The notes beneath the pieces were generated by a model that was given only the letters and a program-made list of their open reading frames with translations, was not told the DNA's origin and ran no database searches. Shown piece after piece: positions 24,181 through 37,879 of a stretch of DNA of 64,000 nucleotides. This stretch comes from Taenia hydatigena. Taxonomy: Eukaryota; Platyhelminthes; Cestoda; Cyclophyllidea; Taeniidae. Position 1 is the stretch's first letter, and every line of letters starts with the position of its first letter. Both the position numbers and the translations under genes were made by a program. The DNA is taken from the NCBI GenBank assembly GCA_036345935.2, contig JADWOT020000002.1, positions 15,973,270-16,037,269 on the forward strand. Direction: 5' to 3'.

Positions 24181-25599
24181 CCTCTTCAGCACCAAAACGC
24201 GGTTGCCTGATGGTGGGCATAAAACTGAGTGTTTTGCGATTTACGTAGGCAAACCTGTCGAGTGTTGATAAACACCACATCTCCGAAATTCTGCTTTAAA
24301 CCTTTGAGGAATCAGGTGAGTTGGAGCAAATTGACATCAGTTGTTTCCACGTTTTATCGGCTTCAAGCAAAGCATAGTCGTCCCAATCATGAATTCTGTT
24401 GAAAATCCTCACTTATTTAACTTGACAAGGTGTGAAGAGGAGAATGCAAGGTCGAACTGTATCGAGTTGGAGGAAGTAATGCACTCCCTCTGGAGGTCTG
24501 GGCATGATTTGCCAAGTGGCATTTAAAATTTTGTTGATAAGGTAAACAGGCTCGAGCTAGTGCGTGGCTATGGGTTGTACACATCATACTTGAAGGCAAG
24601 ACATCAAAAACAAGCAGTCAACATTACAAAACGACTACTCGTGAAGAATTCACTAGCACATCCAGTCAACATCTGCATCATATGCACACGGCATCCCTAA
24701 CGTCCTGCCTTACACCGATCACCTACACCCCGTCAAACAAACAAACATCGACTACTTCACTTCCATGCGATTGCATCACAGTGCACACTGGTAAGCCCAA
24801 CACATCCCCTCATCCTCCCCTCCACCTCCTCATACGTCTTGCATACCACAACGCTGTCCGCATGCAACCACCAAAGTGTCTGGGCAGTGCAAATAGCGAT
24901 CCGCTTAACATTCGAAAGCGACAGACACCAACAACCATTCGCCATGTTATCTACCGGTGACCTCTGTCAACCGATGACACCGAAAATTAAAGTCAACTTG
25001 TCAAATATCACTGGCCTTAACTTACAAGTGCATTTCAGTCTGCGAAAAAGTCCATTCCCGTTTAGGTAGCCACCTCAGGACTGCAATTTCCAGCATACAG
25101 TCAGAAATCTACTGGCTCACCCACTCACCCATCCACCACCACCTGCATCACGAGTATGCATTGACTCAACTTCTTGCGCTACCTCCGCACTATGCTCCTC
25201 ACCGACCATTGCAAAACAAACAAACGAATTCCAAAAATATAGGGTTAAATATGGGATAAGCTAGAATATAGCAAGCAGGGGAAAATTTTACTAAGCCTAT
25301 TCAATATTTTGTCTGATAGCAAAGCATCTTACCGGCTGGCTGGTTCTTCATTCTCCTTCGCGTCACATATTCAATATGTTCCCTTCCTCATGTCTGCTCA
25401 CCTGCAACATATGCACTCGCTTCGCCGCCACATCCTACCTCGTCAATACTCTCCCAATTACGCCAAACTCGTAGGAGCCAAAAACAATGGGCCAGTAGGT
25501 GCTCCATCCCCGTCGCAGCCTCTAATTGTCTGCGATAAAGAAATGAAAGCACCACAGCCATACACACCTGTTCAATCGCTTCATGTTTACCAACATATC
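24181..25599. other. Interval without a supported gene
   Basis: No supported gene. The open frame at 25,309-25,848 (179 codons) runs into repeat segment C, where the second copy is diverged and truncated. Confidence 0.5.
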
Positions 25600-25905
25600 G
25601 CACATGGTTTGGCATTCAATGGGACAAGTTCCAGTTTTGCAATTGCATTGCCTTCAGCGCGTTTCCAACTACTTTGTCAACACCCCGTTAAAACTAGCCT
25701 AATTAAAAATGTGCTTAGGAATTTAAAACTACTTAATCCTAATGCACAAAGGTCCGCTACAACCCTTCGATCATACAATTTCATGTCCCCTACAACCCAG
25801 TCCTTTGTGTCTGGATCAGAATCGGACACCAACGCATGCCAAAGCTGAACCCACGGTCAAGTGACCACTGAGATCTCACATATAAGCTGCATTAAAAAAG
25901 GTCAT
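25600..25905 (+). repeat. Segment C, joined abruptly to palindrome arm A
   Basis: This matches 51,205-51,463 reversed (shared CCAAAGCTGAACCCACG, GACCACTGAGATCT and AAGCTGCATTA). Near AAAAAGGTCATTG at 25,895-25,905 it switches directly to arm A sequence (TTGTCGTCTATGCGTCTGCTC), whereas at 53,540 the same arm sequence continues from a different neighbour. Confidence 0.7.
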
Positions 25906-28900
25906 TGTCGTCTATGCGTCTGCTCACAAATATGTTGGTGGCTTTGTTCAAGTAAACAGTGGCGCTGTTCTTATTTTGTTCCATCACCGAACGCCTAATT
26001 TACTGAGAACTGCATGGTTTGTGGGACCTTGTTCGTGATTCTCTCCTCCCCCCTAGAATTCAAATGAAGAAATGACATGTAGAAGTCACTTTGACATTCA
26101 CTCACTATCCTTATCAGGTGGTGCCCGAAATTTGCAAATCAGGTATGTTTTGCATTTGGAAAAATGTGTGTGTTTTGGTGTTTGCATAGCAGGTTCTCTT
26201 CTGACGGTCGACTCCAATCTAATGCGTGGGGACCGCAAACTGAACTCCAGCAAAGGAGGTAGTGGACAATGCGAACTCGGCAATAGCAAGGAATCGGCGG
26301 ACACAGCGTCAAACAGTGGCATAAAATTTAGCAATACCGGACAATCCGAAGCAGGCTGATGGATGGCTTTGAAGTTGTTTGGTGAATTAGGCGGGATGGT
26401 CGCAAGTAGGAGTGCCTCTGAAAGCAAACAAATCAACCAACTCTCACATCTTCTTGCCACAATTTTGCCTTTTTCGGTTACATCTGCTTTAGTGCATCTC
26501 GACAACTGAAAATGCTGTTTTAAGAGCATCTTAATTGTGACAGAATCAGGCCCGTAAGGCGACAAGGACGACGACGACAACTGGGACAGGAAATTGTTTA
26601 AGTCAACAGAATGGGCCATTTTTCTCCTAGAAACGAAAAACACCCAACAGACTGTCTGTGTTCCAAACGGTGATGAAGAAACTGGTCGTCTTTCTCCCAC
26701 TGGACTGAAGAAGCATTTCATTTAGTTCTTCGCATTTCCATCTTGGTTCACCGATTTCTTCCAAGTTGGCGAATTAGTTTGACATGGCTGGTCGGGCAGA
26801 CGAACAGATGGACAAATAGGGAGTAAATGGATAGACGGATGAATGCATGGGCTGTCATCAAACCAGTAGGCTTAGTTCAGATTTGACGTCAACGTGGCAC
26901 ATAGTGAGCTCGTTTGTGGGATTCAGAGTTCATTGTGACCGCACTGCAGAAGGGCACTTCTCACAGTCCAACCGTTAATTTACTTACCTCGTCAGTTCCC
27001 ACTCTGTGTAGTCATTAGCTATTCGCACTCTTCTCACCAGATTTCGTCCGTTTATCATTTGATCTGCTGCATCTCAGTTCTTTCCGCGATGGAACTCGTT
27101 CTTGGATAAAGGCGACTTGTTGACGACAAAGAAGGGAAGCATCCAGCCTGTTGAAGCAAACATGGATATCAGGTTTGAATCATCACGATGGCTCCATGAA
27201 TCGAGGGTTCAACAAAGCACATCCTGAGAGTGAATGGCATAAAATACTAAGCAGCATGCCACCCACAACACACGTGCTAGCGATGATTAATGTTGCAGCA
27301 GTACCACCAGCAGAGGGCCACCACAAACGGCATCCTTTTGGTCTGGCGGCAAGATTAATAATGCTTGCTAATCATCTAACTTCTTCTGCCTCAAGGCTGC
27401 AGGCACACAAAAAGTGTCGGAAAGAAAGGCAGAATGCGTGATGGTGATGATGATTACGAGCACGCGAGAGCAAAGCAACCGCTGACGATAGAGGATGGCA
27501 GCAAAAGAAACGATGGATTAGGAAGGAGGAACAGGAGGATGGGGAAGGATAACGTACCATGATTTCCTGATCTTGATTTGAAATGCTTTAGCACGGATCA
27601 AGAGGATGAGATGAAATTGCGTCTGGCCGTGATAAGACTGAATTGGCAAAGAGGGGACAGGTGGGGCCGTGGTTCGTGGATCAACAAGTTCACTATTTAT
27701 TCATTGCGACATGTCAAGCGTGGGCCTCCGTCCAAGCGACTGCAAGATAAACCAAATTCAGTCACCTCAAACAGTCCTATCATGTGATAGCAGAAAGACG
27801 AAAGAGATCTAGACAAGGTAGTAGTAGTAGTAGTTGGATGGTGTTCAAATGTGCCTACTTTCGTCTGCCAAGTCAACTAAATTTGAGAAGGAGGAGAAAG
27901 GGTGACGGAAGAAAGAAGACGAAGGGAAAGGTGTGCGTGGATGCAAGGAGTGTAAATTTGGCTGCCTCCTAGAGCGGCCATCCATTTGTGGACCCCAGAT
28001 TTCGAAGGCAAATAGCGTACTGATGGGACGACTACAACGCTCCCTAGACGCCAAAGTCGAGCAGACTGCGGTTGCAACTTGAATGAGTGAGTAAGGGCCA
28101 CAAGTGTTCATTGACTAGCTAGTCAACGTAGGCTGAGCGTGAGGCATGAGCGTTAGGTGTCAAGTGGACGTCAAACCAACCACTTAGAGACCAACCTCGA
28201 ATTCGAGAAATAAAGGAGGAGGAGATTGACCACTCCACATTACTGGCAACAGCAATCCCACGTACGCACACGGGTGCGGGTACACACAGAGGGGAGACAT
28301 TAGAAATGTGATATAGACGTGCATTTCAGTCTTCTTCCTCGATTCTCATTTCGGCATGTGCTACTTAATGAACATTACTCAGAGTGGATCTAGACCTACG
28401 AACGTAAAACGATAAGAACGCTGAAATATAATCAAGAGATGCCGAAGATAGAGAAAAAAACACACAAACGGTCTGCGAATCCAGCCAACCATCTGCCCTG
28501 GGCAATTAGCAGATCCCAAGAGGTGGCCTGATTCCCCGGCCCCGCTTCCTCATTTTTGGCCATCTCCGAGCCCTCTGATGCCCAAATTGTTTCGCAACAC
28601 TTTGAACATCATTTAATTTCCATTCATTCTGGTGTAGGGATGGCGCGAGTGGATTCTCACAAAACTTTTATCTACGCCACTTTTTCGTGCATAAAGGAGG
28701 AAAAATGCAAACAAAAAGCCAGACTCTTCATGAGGTTTTTCAAGATGGGAAGAAAAAGCTTTTCAGAATGATGGATTGAACTGCCTCCTCTCTCCATCTC
28801 CCAGTCTCTGGCTCTTGAGATTTTTTGCGTGTGAATGTGACAGATTGCCGAATTTAAACTTGGATACAGGATTTATTTTATGCTTTTAAAAATTTCGTTG

Positions 28901-30260
28901 CGTGGTTGGAGGAAATTTGACGATATATCGTACGTTTTCGTCGCTAAGGCGGTCGGATGTCGGATTGAGTGGGTTTGAGGTGAACAACGACATAGCCGTC
29001 CGACGAGTTTAGTGACATGCAAAGGGGCTGTTTGAAGTGGACTCCCGAAGCAATAGATGCGGTCATTCGGACTCACTGATGCGAGTCTTTGCTAACGTAT
29101 ACGCAAGTTGAAGTGCACATTTAACCACTAGAAACACTATCCTGGTGGCTCAAACGTCTGGCCGTGTTCCTTCGTACGGCAGTAAATCCTATGCCGACCT
29201 CGCAATTCCCGTCCGTGGAGGCGGGTAAGTGGTGGCGACGGATCCAAATCAGCCTCAAAGAGGGACATACGTCATGATTAGGAACTGGTACATCAAGTGG
29301 ATTCTTCTCTGACACAGCTCACCTTGCAAGGCACATAACAATTGAAGAGGATCGAATAGTTTATTACAATAAACATGATGCCCAAATGAAGTGATGGGTC
29401 ATCCAGCAAGACGATGCTCCCATTCAAATGCAGAGTTTAATGAGAGAGTCTGTCAATCCCATCTTGGTATAATGGCCTTGCAGTCACATCGTTTGCCACA
29501 CAGCTTTTTCCAAGACTCTCCAGTAGCCCGCAATTCACAGATGAACAGATGTTCTTCACCCAACCCTTTGTTCTTTCCAACGAAGAACTGCCTCAGGAGA
29601 CTTCAGCAGATCGTCGGATGTGCTACTTCTTATTCCACCTTAGTAAGGTGACAGCACACAATTTCAGAGGGCAGTGTAAGAGAACTGAGGCTTGAACTAG
29701 TCCACTTGACAAATAAGATATTGATCGACAAGGAAAAGAAGGTGAGCATTTTGTTGGCCTTCAGGCCAGTAGCATGGAGCTGCCACACTAGTCCCTTATC
29801 TTTCCCTTCCTTCTCAGCTCTTCATCGGAATTTTCAGGAATGACTGACGCATTGCAATGGCAACGGCGATGAGTGAAACCACTGTAACTGAGGCAACAGT
29901 GCGCTCGCTGTGGGATGCGTCGGTATCATTCTGCGCCCTGTCTCGTAGATGGCCTTAATCTGGCGTTCTATTCGACACAGAAGAACAACCACGGTGGTTG
30001 TTGAAGAGGAGAAGATGAAAAGTAGATGAATTGGTCCTGACGAAACAACAACTGCGCGGATCTTTTCAATGTCCTACTATATATGACGAGGACAAACCTA
30101 CCATCAGACAGCCTTCTCGAATTGGGCTTTGAACCACAAAAATGCAACTTCCTGTCGCAGAGGTGAGGATCGTTTAATGAAGGGAAAATGCCTTCCAGGC
30201 ATGGAAGGATTACAAAGGTGTTTGCCCCTCTCCTTCGTTTCTTAGAGCGTGTGTCTAATC
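25900..30260 (+). repeat. Palindrome 1, left arm (A)
   Basis: The whole stretch is repeated at 53,540-58,085 (direct, about 96% identical by eye) and, more diverged (about 80%), as the reverse complement of 31,220-37,330. The 207-codon minus-strand frame at 26,098-26,721 lies here and is only partly open in the other copies. A deletion of about 170 bp relative to the second copy lies at 28,459. A (GTA)n tract lies at 27,820-27,833. I call no functional gene. Confidence 0.85.
29385..29560 (+). pseudogene. Possible Tc1/mariner transposase relic in arm A
   Basis: One frame reads WVIQQDDAPI and, after further codons and a shift, MALQSHRLPHSFF. This recalls the WVFQQDNAPxH...QSPDLNPIENLW signature of Tc1/mariner DDE transposases. 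The arm-A' copy at about 31,950-32,080 (minus) reads WFIQQDDTPI and VMAFQSNRLPHSSF. Stops and frameshifts are present in every copy and no terminal repeats are seen. The resemblance is short, so this is tentative. Confidence 0.35.
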
Positions 30261-31219
30261 ATGCGCAGAGCGGACAACAGGCACGTGTTCTCGCATACTC
30301 GATGAGCTTCCCTCTCCCCACCCTCCGATGCTCCGACGGCTTGACACCAAAATGACAGCACAGATGGAGAGAGAGAGGGACCACAGGACACACACTATAC
30401 ACAAGATAGAGAGGTGAGACTTTCCAACTCACTCTTTCATTTGCAGTGTTTGTGTCCAAATCAGGACCCTGTTTTTGTATTTGCTGTGGCCTTGGAGGGG
30501 ATCGCAAGAATTGACTGGGTGCCTGCGATTGCGGTAGAAGACCAGAAACTGCAATGAGAAGAAGTTGGAAACATGAGTGGAGTAACAGAACTACAAGACC
30601 CGATAAATAACTTGTTCACACACGTAGAGCTGCTCTCAGTGTGAAAACTCATAGCATTTAAAGGTTAAAGTGGAGAGATGGCGACCCAAGATGAATCGCC
30701 TTCTCCACTCCTCACCCTCTCCAAATGCTTTTAGACTGACAGAGAGAGAACTATACGAAAATTTGCTAATGTAAATGCAAAGTGAGAAGGAACGATTGAG
30801 TGCTGACTGGTTAGCGAATGGATATGTTTGGCATTTGAGGAAGCGGTAAACCGAACTCAATGAAGACTATCCATTCTTTTGCTGAGTGGAGAAGCAAGTA
30901 GTAATGAAAACCATCTCAGCGAAGAAGTGAGAGGAGATACAACGTAATGTAGGTTCCGAAGTGCCCCAAAGGCGGTAGTTTATGCCTTCTGTGATCTCGT
31001 CTATGTTTTATATGTGAGAAGTTGTCCTCTCTGTATGCAGATCTCATCCATCTGACAGTAGCTGGTCAATGTTGAAGCGAAAACAGCTATGCTTGCGGTA
31101 GAGCTGAAAGGATATCCACGTGTAGACTTGGTTTCATTGCCTCTAGGAAAGGTTCTCGTTCCCCATATTCCAACTGTGAGGGCTAAGGCGAACGTCTCCT
31201 TATGCTATGCAATCATTGG
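30261..31219. other. Palindrome 1 centre (spacer)
   Basis: About 1 kb between the arms shows no clear inverted symmetry. The axis, judged from CCACGGTGG at 29,989 and CCACCGTGG at 31,483, lies near 30,740. No gene is supported. Confidence 0.5.
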
Positions 31220-34200
31220 ATTCTAAGAGAAGTCGCACCTTTCCATTAAGGACTTCCATTCCAAAATGACAACATGCGATGCATTTCATACTTTCTGCAT
31301 GCAATAGTAAACAGCAGCTCCATGGCGATGAGTGCGTAAGTGGTCAATGCTAAAAGGCTGTCTGGTCGTAGGTTTATTTTCGTCATACATAAAGAATCGC
31401 GCGGAACAGTAGGGCATTGAAAAGACCCACACAGTTGTTGCGTCGTAAAGATCCCTTTATCTGCTTTTCATCATCTCAACAACCACCGTGGTTGATCCTC
31501 TGCGTCGAACAGAACGTCGAATTGGGGCCGTCGACGAGACAGAACGCAGAATGACACCGATACATCTCACAGCGAGTGCACAGCAGCCATAGTTACAGTG
31601 GCTTCATTCACCGCTGCTGCCATTGCGTTGCGTCAGCCATTCCTGAAAAAAAATTGATAAAGGACCGGGGAGTGAGGGAGGGAGGTTAAGAAACTACTAT
31701 GACAACTCCATGCTACTGACCTGGCGGCCAACAGAATGCTCACCTTCTTTTTCTCCTCAATCAATGTCCTATTTGTCAAGTGGACTAATTTAGGTTAAAG
31801 AGAATTACAATGCTGTGTTCCCTTACACTGCCCTCTGAAATTGTGTGCTGTCACATTAATAAGGTGGAATAAGGAGTAGCACATTTGATGATCTGCAGGA
31901 GTCTCCCGAGGCGGTTATTCGTTGGGGCAACTAACGGGTAGGGTTGGAAAGAGCTGTGTGGCAATCGGTTTGATTGGAAGGCCATGACGCCAAGACGGGA
32001 TTAAAAGGCTCCTGTGATTAGACTCAGCATTTGAATGGGAGTGTCGTCTTGCTGGATGAACCATTACTTCATTTTGGCATCACTTTGGTTGAAGTAGAGG
32101 CTGTAGAAGTGTTCGATCCTCTTTAATTGTTATGTGCCTTTCAAGGTAAGCTGTGCCAGAAAAGAATCCAACTGATGGTCATTTGATGCACCAATTCCTT
32201 AAAAAGGCACATGCTTCTCCTTGAGGCTGATTTGGATCCGTTGGAATCTAACTTTGCTCCATTAGCAGTCAGTTCGAGGTTGAAGGTTTGTCAAGAGTAG
32301 ACGTTAGTGATTGTGCCTCCGGACAGTTCCTTGCTGCGAAAGTTCCACACCACTTTTATGCCACCACAAATAGAGGGTTGCGAGGTCGGCATAGGACTCA
32401 TTGCAGTATGAAAATTCACGGCCAGATATTAGAGATTCCAGTGGTTAAGTGTGCACTTCAACTTACGCTTGTGAAGAGTCACATGAGTGAGTCCGAATGA
32501 CCGCATCTATCGCCTCGGAAGTCCACTTCAAACAACCCCTTTGCATGCCACTGAGCTTGTCGGACCGCTGTTGTTGTTCGCCTCGAACCCAGCCAATCCG
32601 AAATTCAACCGTTATAGCGACAAAAATGTGAGATATATCATCGAAATTTCCTACGTCCACAGGACAAAAATTCTTGGTCACAAAATAAAATTCTGTATCT
32701 AGGTCCAATTTTGGTAGTTTGTCATATTCACACGCAAAAAACCACAAAAGCGAGATACTCAGAGAGGGAGAGAGAAGGCAGTTTAATCCATCATTTCAAA
32801 GAGGCTTTTCCTCCATTCCGATGGAAAGCCATGAAGAGCCTTGCCTTTCGTTTGCATTTTGCCTCCATTCTGCATGATAATATATGATGAAAAGTTTTGT
32901 GAGGATCCACTTGCGCAAAAGTCAGAATTCATTCATAGACCACAATGAATGGATATAAAATGATACTCAAAATTTTGCGAGACAATTTGAGACCTGTTAA
33001 TTGCTCAGGGCAGATAACTGGGTGGATGCGCAGACCGACCACAGGTTCGGTCTCTTGGTCAGTTGCTTACTTAGCAGGTTGATTGGGTACAAACAAGCAG
33101 ACAAACTGCTGCAATATGCAAACTCTGTCCCCTTAGTACTTATGCTGCTGTGCAATGCCTCGTAAATATAATCTTTTCCGAACGAGCTGCCGAAGTTGGC
33201 CCCACGTACACACTTTCACAATTCCAATTATTGCACCAGCGGCTCCGGTCGCTGCTGCTATGGTTGTTTTAACTGCCGCAAGTGCACCTAGACGCCTGCT
33301 TTGTGGTAGCGGCTACACCTTACTTTACTCTAACCCTTCCTAAATGCCTCACTTCCACCCTCCTCCCTCCTTCCTTCCTTCTCTTTGCGACCATTAGTAC
33401 GGTTTTTCTCTGTCGCCGGCATCTCTTGATTCCATTTCAGTGTTCTTGTCGTTTTTTGTTCATTGACTTGCACATGCTGAATTGAGAATCGAGGAAGGAG
33501 ACTGGATTGCAGGTCTATATTACATTTTAAATGTCTCCTCTCTGAAGTCATTAATGCAGTCGTCTTTACCCCAGTTGTTACCGCAGTGTCCTCAATGGTG
33601 GCTGGCATTAGCGGACTGTTGGGAGCGTCCACACATGCAGATAAGCTCATTCGAATTCATGTATGACTTATCAACTGAAGACGAAAAAGGTGAGCGTGAT
33701 TGGCGGGTCGTGAGGTGGGAGTGGAGGCGTGCTTAGGGTGAAATCAATCTGTTCGCTCACATTAGTCGAAGTCAGTGTGCTTGTGGCCATTCTCCCTACC
33801 GAACATTAATGCTGTGCCATGGACAGACAAGGGCGAGTCTTCGAAGTTGTTTCTTTCCCAATGTCATTAGTGAATTGACTTTTGGATTCCATGTAACATT
33901 TTCAGCCACGGTTTTCCGTCGTCACTTGAAAGGCACGGCGCCAATGGCATGTGCACGTTGTGTTAGAAGTTGGGTGTAGGAGAGGGCAGGGAGGAGGGAT
34001 GTTGGGAGTCACGAGTTCTGCAGTTCAACTACATTGGCACATCCTCCATCCAAATGGTCTCCAATCCCTCCATTTGTAAGCGTCCAAGTAGTGCCTGCAA
34101 AACAATTGTGGAAAGAAGGCCATGGTGTCAGCGTGCTTTCATTCAATCAGGATGGTTTCTCACACGTTGTCATCGGGCCTGGCAGTTGGCGAAGATTAAC

Positions 34201-37200
34201 GTGCTCTGGTTCCGCTACCTCCAGTGTTGCAACACAGAAGACTCTGACTCTCCTTTGTAAAAGTGGCTCATTTAGCTCAGCGCAACAGTCAACTCTTTTG
34301 TACTGTCCAAAGCTGGAATGCTGTTCTAATGTCTGACGGCCGCCAACCCTTCGAATGTGCAAGTCTTTGTGAACGGTTCTATTCACCTACCAGTCCTACA
34401 ACATGGAGACATGTCTCCCTTCGTATTGGCCATGCTTATCAGGTTCCAAGTGCCAAATAAGAGCCGAGGGCTGCAGTGGGGCCTGAAACCACCACTATCT
34501 GCATTGTCGTTGATGGACAGACTTAAAATTATCCAAACAAATGACTAAGTGGCGCACAGTGTCACAATCCTTCGCCCCGCCGTTCATCTCTTTGTCAATT
34601 TGGTGCGCACTTGCCACCTAATACCGGATGGAATGTCATCGCAGTGGCAGACTCTTCATTAAATTAGTACGAAATTTGCGACCTCTGGTTGATTTGAACG
34701 TTCCTTGCGCCTTTGAAGGGGTAATTTGTGATGGTGGCATTTGAGAAGATCTTTGCCGCCGACAACGTGACCAGGGATGGAGCAGGCCTATGTTGTGATA
34801 ATCAAGTGAGAGATCAATTCTTCATGGGATTTTCAACTGCTCCTGTTCTTCTTTTAATGCAAAGCTAATCAGCTCCCCTTCGAAGACCGGGAACCAGAAT
34901 GCTCCATTTTGCACTAAAGGTGGCATTAAAGATGCGAAACAGTTGTCGAAAGTAATGGTCTGTTGGGAGTTGGAGTATGTGCCCGCATCCATGTGCATGG
35001 GTGCGGTCGCTGCTGAAAGTAATGCTGAGTGGTCAATCGTCTCCACCTTTATTTCTCGAATTTGAAGTTGATCACTCGGTGGTTGGCTTGACATCCACTT
35101 GGCACTTAACACTCACGCCTCACGCTCAGTCTTCATTGACCAGCTCGCAAATGAACACTAGTGGCCCTTATTCGCTCATTCACTCCAATTTGGCTTCTGA
35201 AGAGCGTTGTAGTCGTCTCATCAGTAGGTTATTCGTTTTCGAAATTTAGAGTCCACAAACAGATAGTCATTCTAGGAGGGAGCCAAATTTACAATCCTTG
35301 CACCCACGCACACCTTCCTCATCTTCTTCCTCCTTCCATTCCTTCCCTTTTTCTCGTCCTCCTCCTCCTCCTCCTTTTTGTTCCCTCCCTCATTTCTTTC
35401 CGTCTCTCAAAGGTAGCCGACTTGGCAGACAGAGTGCAACTACTACTACTACCTAGTCTGGATCTCTTTCGCCAATACGCTATCACACTGTAGGACTGTT
35501 TGAGGTGGCTAATTTTGGGTTGTCCTGCTATCGCTTGGACAGAGGTACATGCTTGGCATGTCATAATGAGTAGATGGTGAACTTGTTGATCAACGAACCA
35601 CGGCTCCACCTGTCTCCTCTTTGCCATTTCAGTTCTATCACGTCCAGGCGCAATTTCATCTCCCCCTCTTGGTCCATGCTAAACCAGGCCAAATTAAGAT
35701 CAGAAAATCGAGACACATTACTCTCCCCTCCTCCTTTGCGTCATTTTCAATCCACCCACTCTTTTGTTGCCATCCCTTATCGTCAGTGGTTGAATTGATC
35801 ATGCACTCCTGTGGTCATCGTCATCATCATTATCACACTTTCTCATTCTAATCCCTTTGTATGCCCGCAGCCTTGAGGTGGTAAAAGGCGTTGGATGATT
35901 AGCAAGCATCATTAGTCTTGGCACCAGACCAAAAAGGATGCCGTTTGTAATGGCCCACTACTGGTGGTACTGCTGCCACATTAATCATCGCCAGCAGGTG
36001 TGCTGTGGATGGAGTGTCGCTTAATATTTTGGGATATTCCCTCTCAGGATGTACTGTATTGGACCCTCGACTAATACAACCATCGCGATGGTTCAAACTT
36101 GATCTCGGTGTTTGCTTCAGCAAGCTGCATGCTCCCCTTCTTTGTCGTCCATAAGTCTCCTTTACACAAGGGGAAGTCCCATCGTGGAACCAACCGAGGT
36201 GCAGCAGATCTGCTGATGAACCAACAATATTTGGCGAGGAGAGTGTGCATGGCTGATGATTGCACAAAGTGGGAAATGGCGAGGTGGGTAAATCAACGGT
36301 TGGACTGTGTGAAGTACCATTCTGCAGGACGATCACAGTGAACTCTCGGTCCTACAAACGAGCCACCATGTGCCACGCTGGCAGCGAATCTGAGCTAAGC
36401 CTGTTAATTTAATAACAGCTCATGCATTCATTCATCTGTCCATCCATCCATTCCACATCCGTCCGTCCGTCCGTCAGTATGTCCGATCATTTATCTCAAA
36501 ATGTTTTGCTAATTTAAAGGAAATCGATGAAGCAAGATAGAAACGCGATGAACTAAATGAAATCCTTCTTCAGTCCATTTAGAATAGGCGGTCCGTTTTT
36601 TTATCACTGATTAAAACCCAGACAGGCTGTTCGGTGCTTTTCGTTTCTAGGAGAGGCATTAAAATTTAATCAAGGCAACCGATTGGCTCCCTTACAAATT
36701 CCTGTCCGATTTTCACTCGAAAAGGTTATGACTTTTTTAAAAATACCTTTGATTCGGGAGGAGTAGGAGGTGAAAGTTGTAGGCAAAATCGGTTGAATTT
36801 TCCCATAACTCTAAAAATAGCCCATTGTGTTGACTTTGACAATTCCCTGTCCTAGTTGTCGTCGTCATCATCGTCGTCGTCATCGTCCTTGTCGTCCTAC
36901 GGGCCTGATTATGTGTCACGGTTAGGACGCTCCTAAAACACCAATTCCGGTTGTCCAGATGCAGTAAAACAGATATAACCGAATGAAGGCGAAATTGGGG
37001 CAAGAAGTTGTGGAAGTTGGTTGATTTGTTTGCTTTCGGAGGCACTCCCACTTGCAACCATCTCGCATAGTTCACCAAACAAAGTAAAACCCATCCATCA
37101 ACCTGTTTCGGATTGCCCGAAACTGCTCAATTTGATGCCACGAATTGACGTTGTGCCTGCTGATCCCTTGCTGGCTATTGTCGAGATCGCATTGTTCACT

Positions 37201-37330
37201 ACCTCCTTCGCTGCGGTTTAGTTTGCAGTTCCCACGCAGTAGGCTGGAATCGACCGTCAGAAAGGAGCCTGACCTTCAAACACCAGAGAACACGTGTTGT
37301 CTTAAATGCAAAATGTCACTCATCTGCCAA
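31220..37330 (-). repeat. Palindrome 1, right arm (A')
   Basis: Reverse complement of 25,900-30,260 at roughly 78-80% identity, with the order of segments preserved. Its direct copy starts at 59,020 and runs off the window. It contains (TCC)n at 35,358-35,372, (GTCC)n at 36,464-36,476 and (GTC/ATC)n at 36,856-36,897, and a second transposase-like relic near 31,950-32,080. No functional gene is supported. Confidence 0.85.
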
Positions 37331-37879
37331 TTTTGGATGCTGCCTGAGGAGGAGGGTGAGCAAATGTGTGTCATATCTTCATTTGATATCCAGAAGAGAA
37401 GAGAGAAACACAAACTAAGTTCCACAAACCATGCAGTTGTCAATAGATTAGACATTCAGTGATGAGACAAAGCAAGAACAGCGCCATTGCTTGCTTGAAC
37501 AAAGCCACCAACATCTCTTTAAGCAGATGCATAGACGGCGGTACCAAGGCTGAATTTTACCAACAGGCCTCTTCCAATTCAAAGCCACCAAGTAATCTCT
37601 CCACAGGCTCGATAGTATCAGCAATGAGGTGTCTCCTGCATTTGCATGGGATGCCCCCTGTCCAAATATTCACAATTTTAGCTTTTCTGTATGAGACGAC
37701 TATATACAAATGGCAGGGTGCTCTTCTATGGCACGACTAATTGTTGCATTATTAGCAACGAATCAGGCTGTCTCATCGCGACTCGCCATTTATTGTCGCT
37801 TCCAACGCATCATCACCTCCGGTGCACTTCCCTCTTACGTGCCCGCATGGCTAACACCAACTGGTGGTGATCATCGAGA

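Noticed and set aside
26098..26721. 207-codon minus-strand frame in arm A
   Set aside because: It is broken by stops in the arm A' copy (36.7-37.3 kb) and in the copy at 53.7-54.5 kb, so it is not maintained as a protein.
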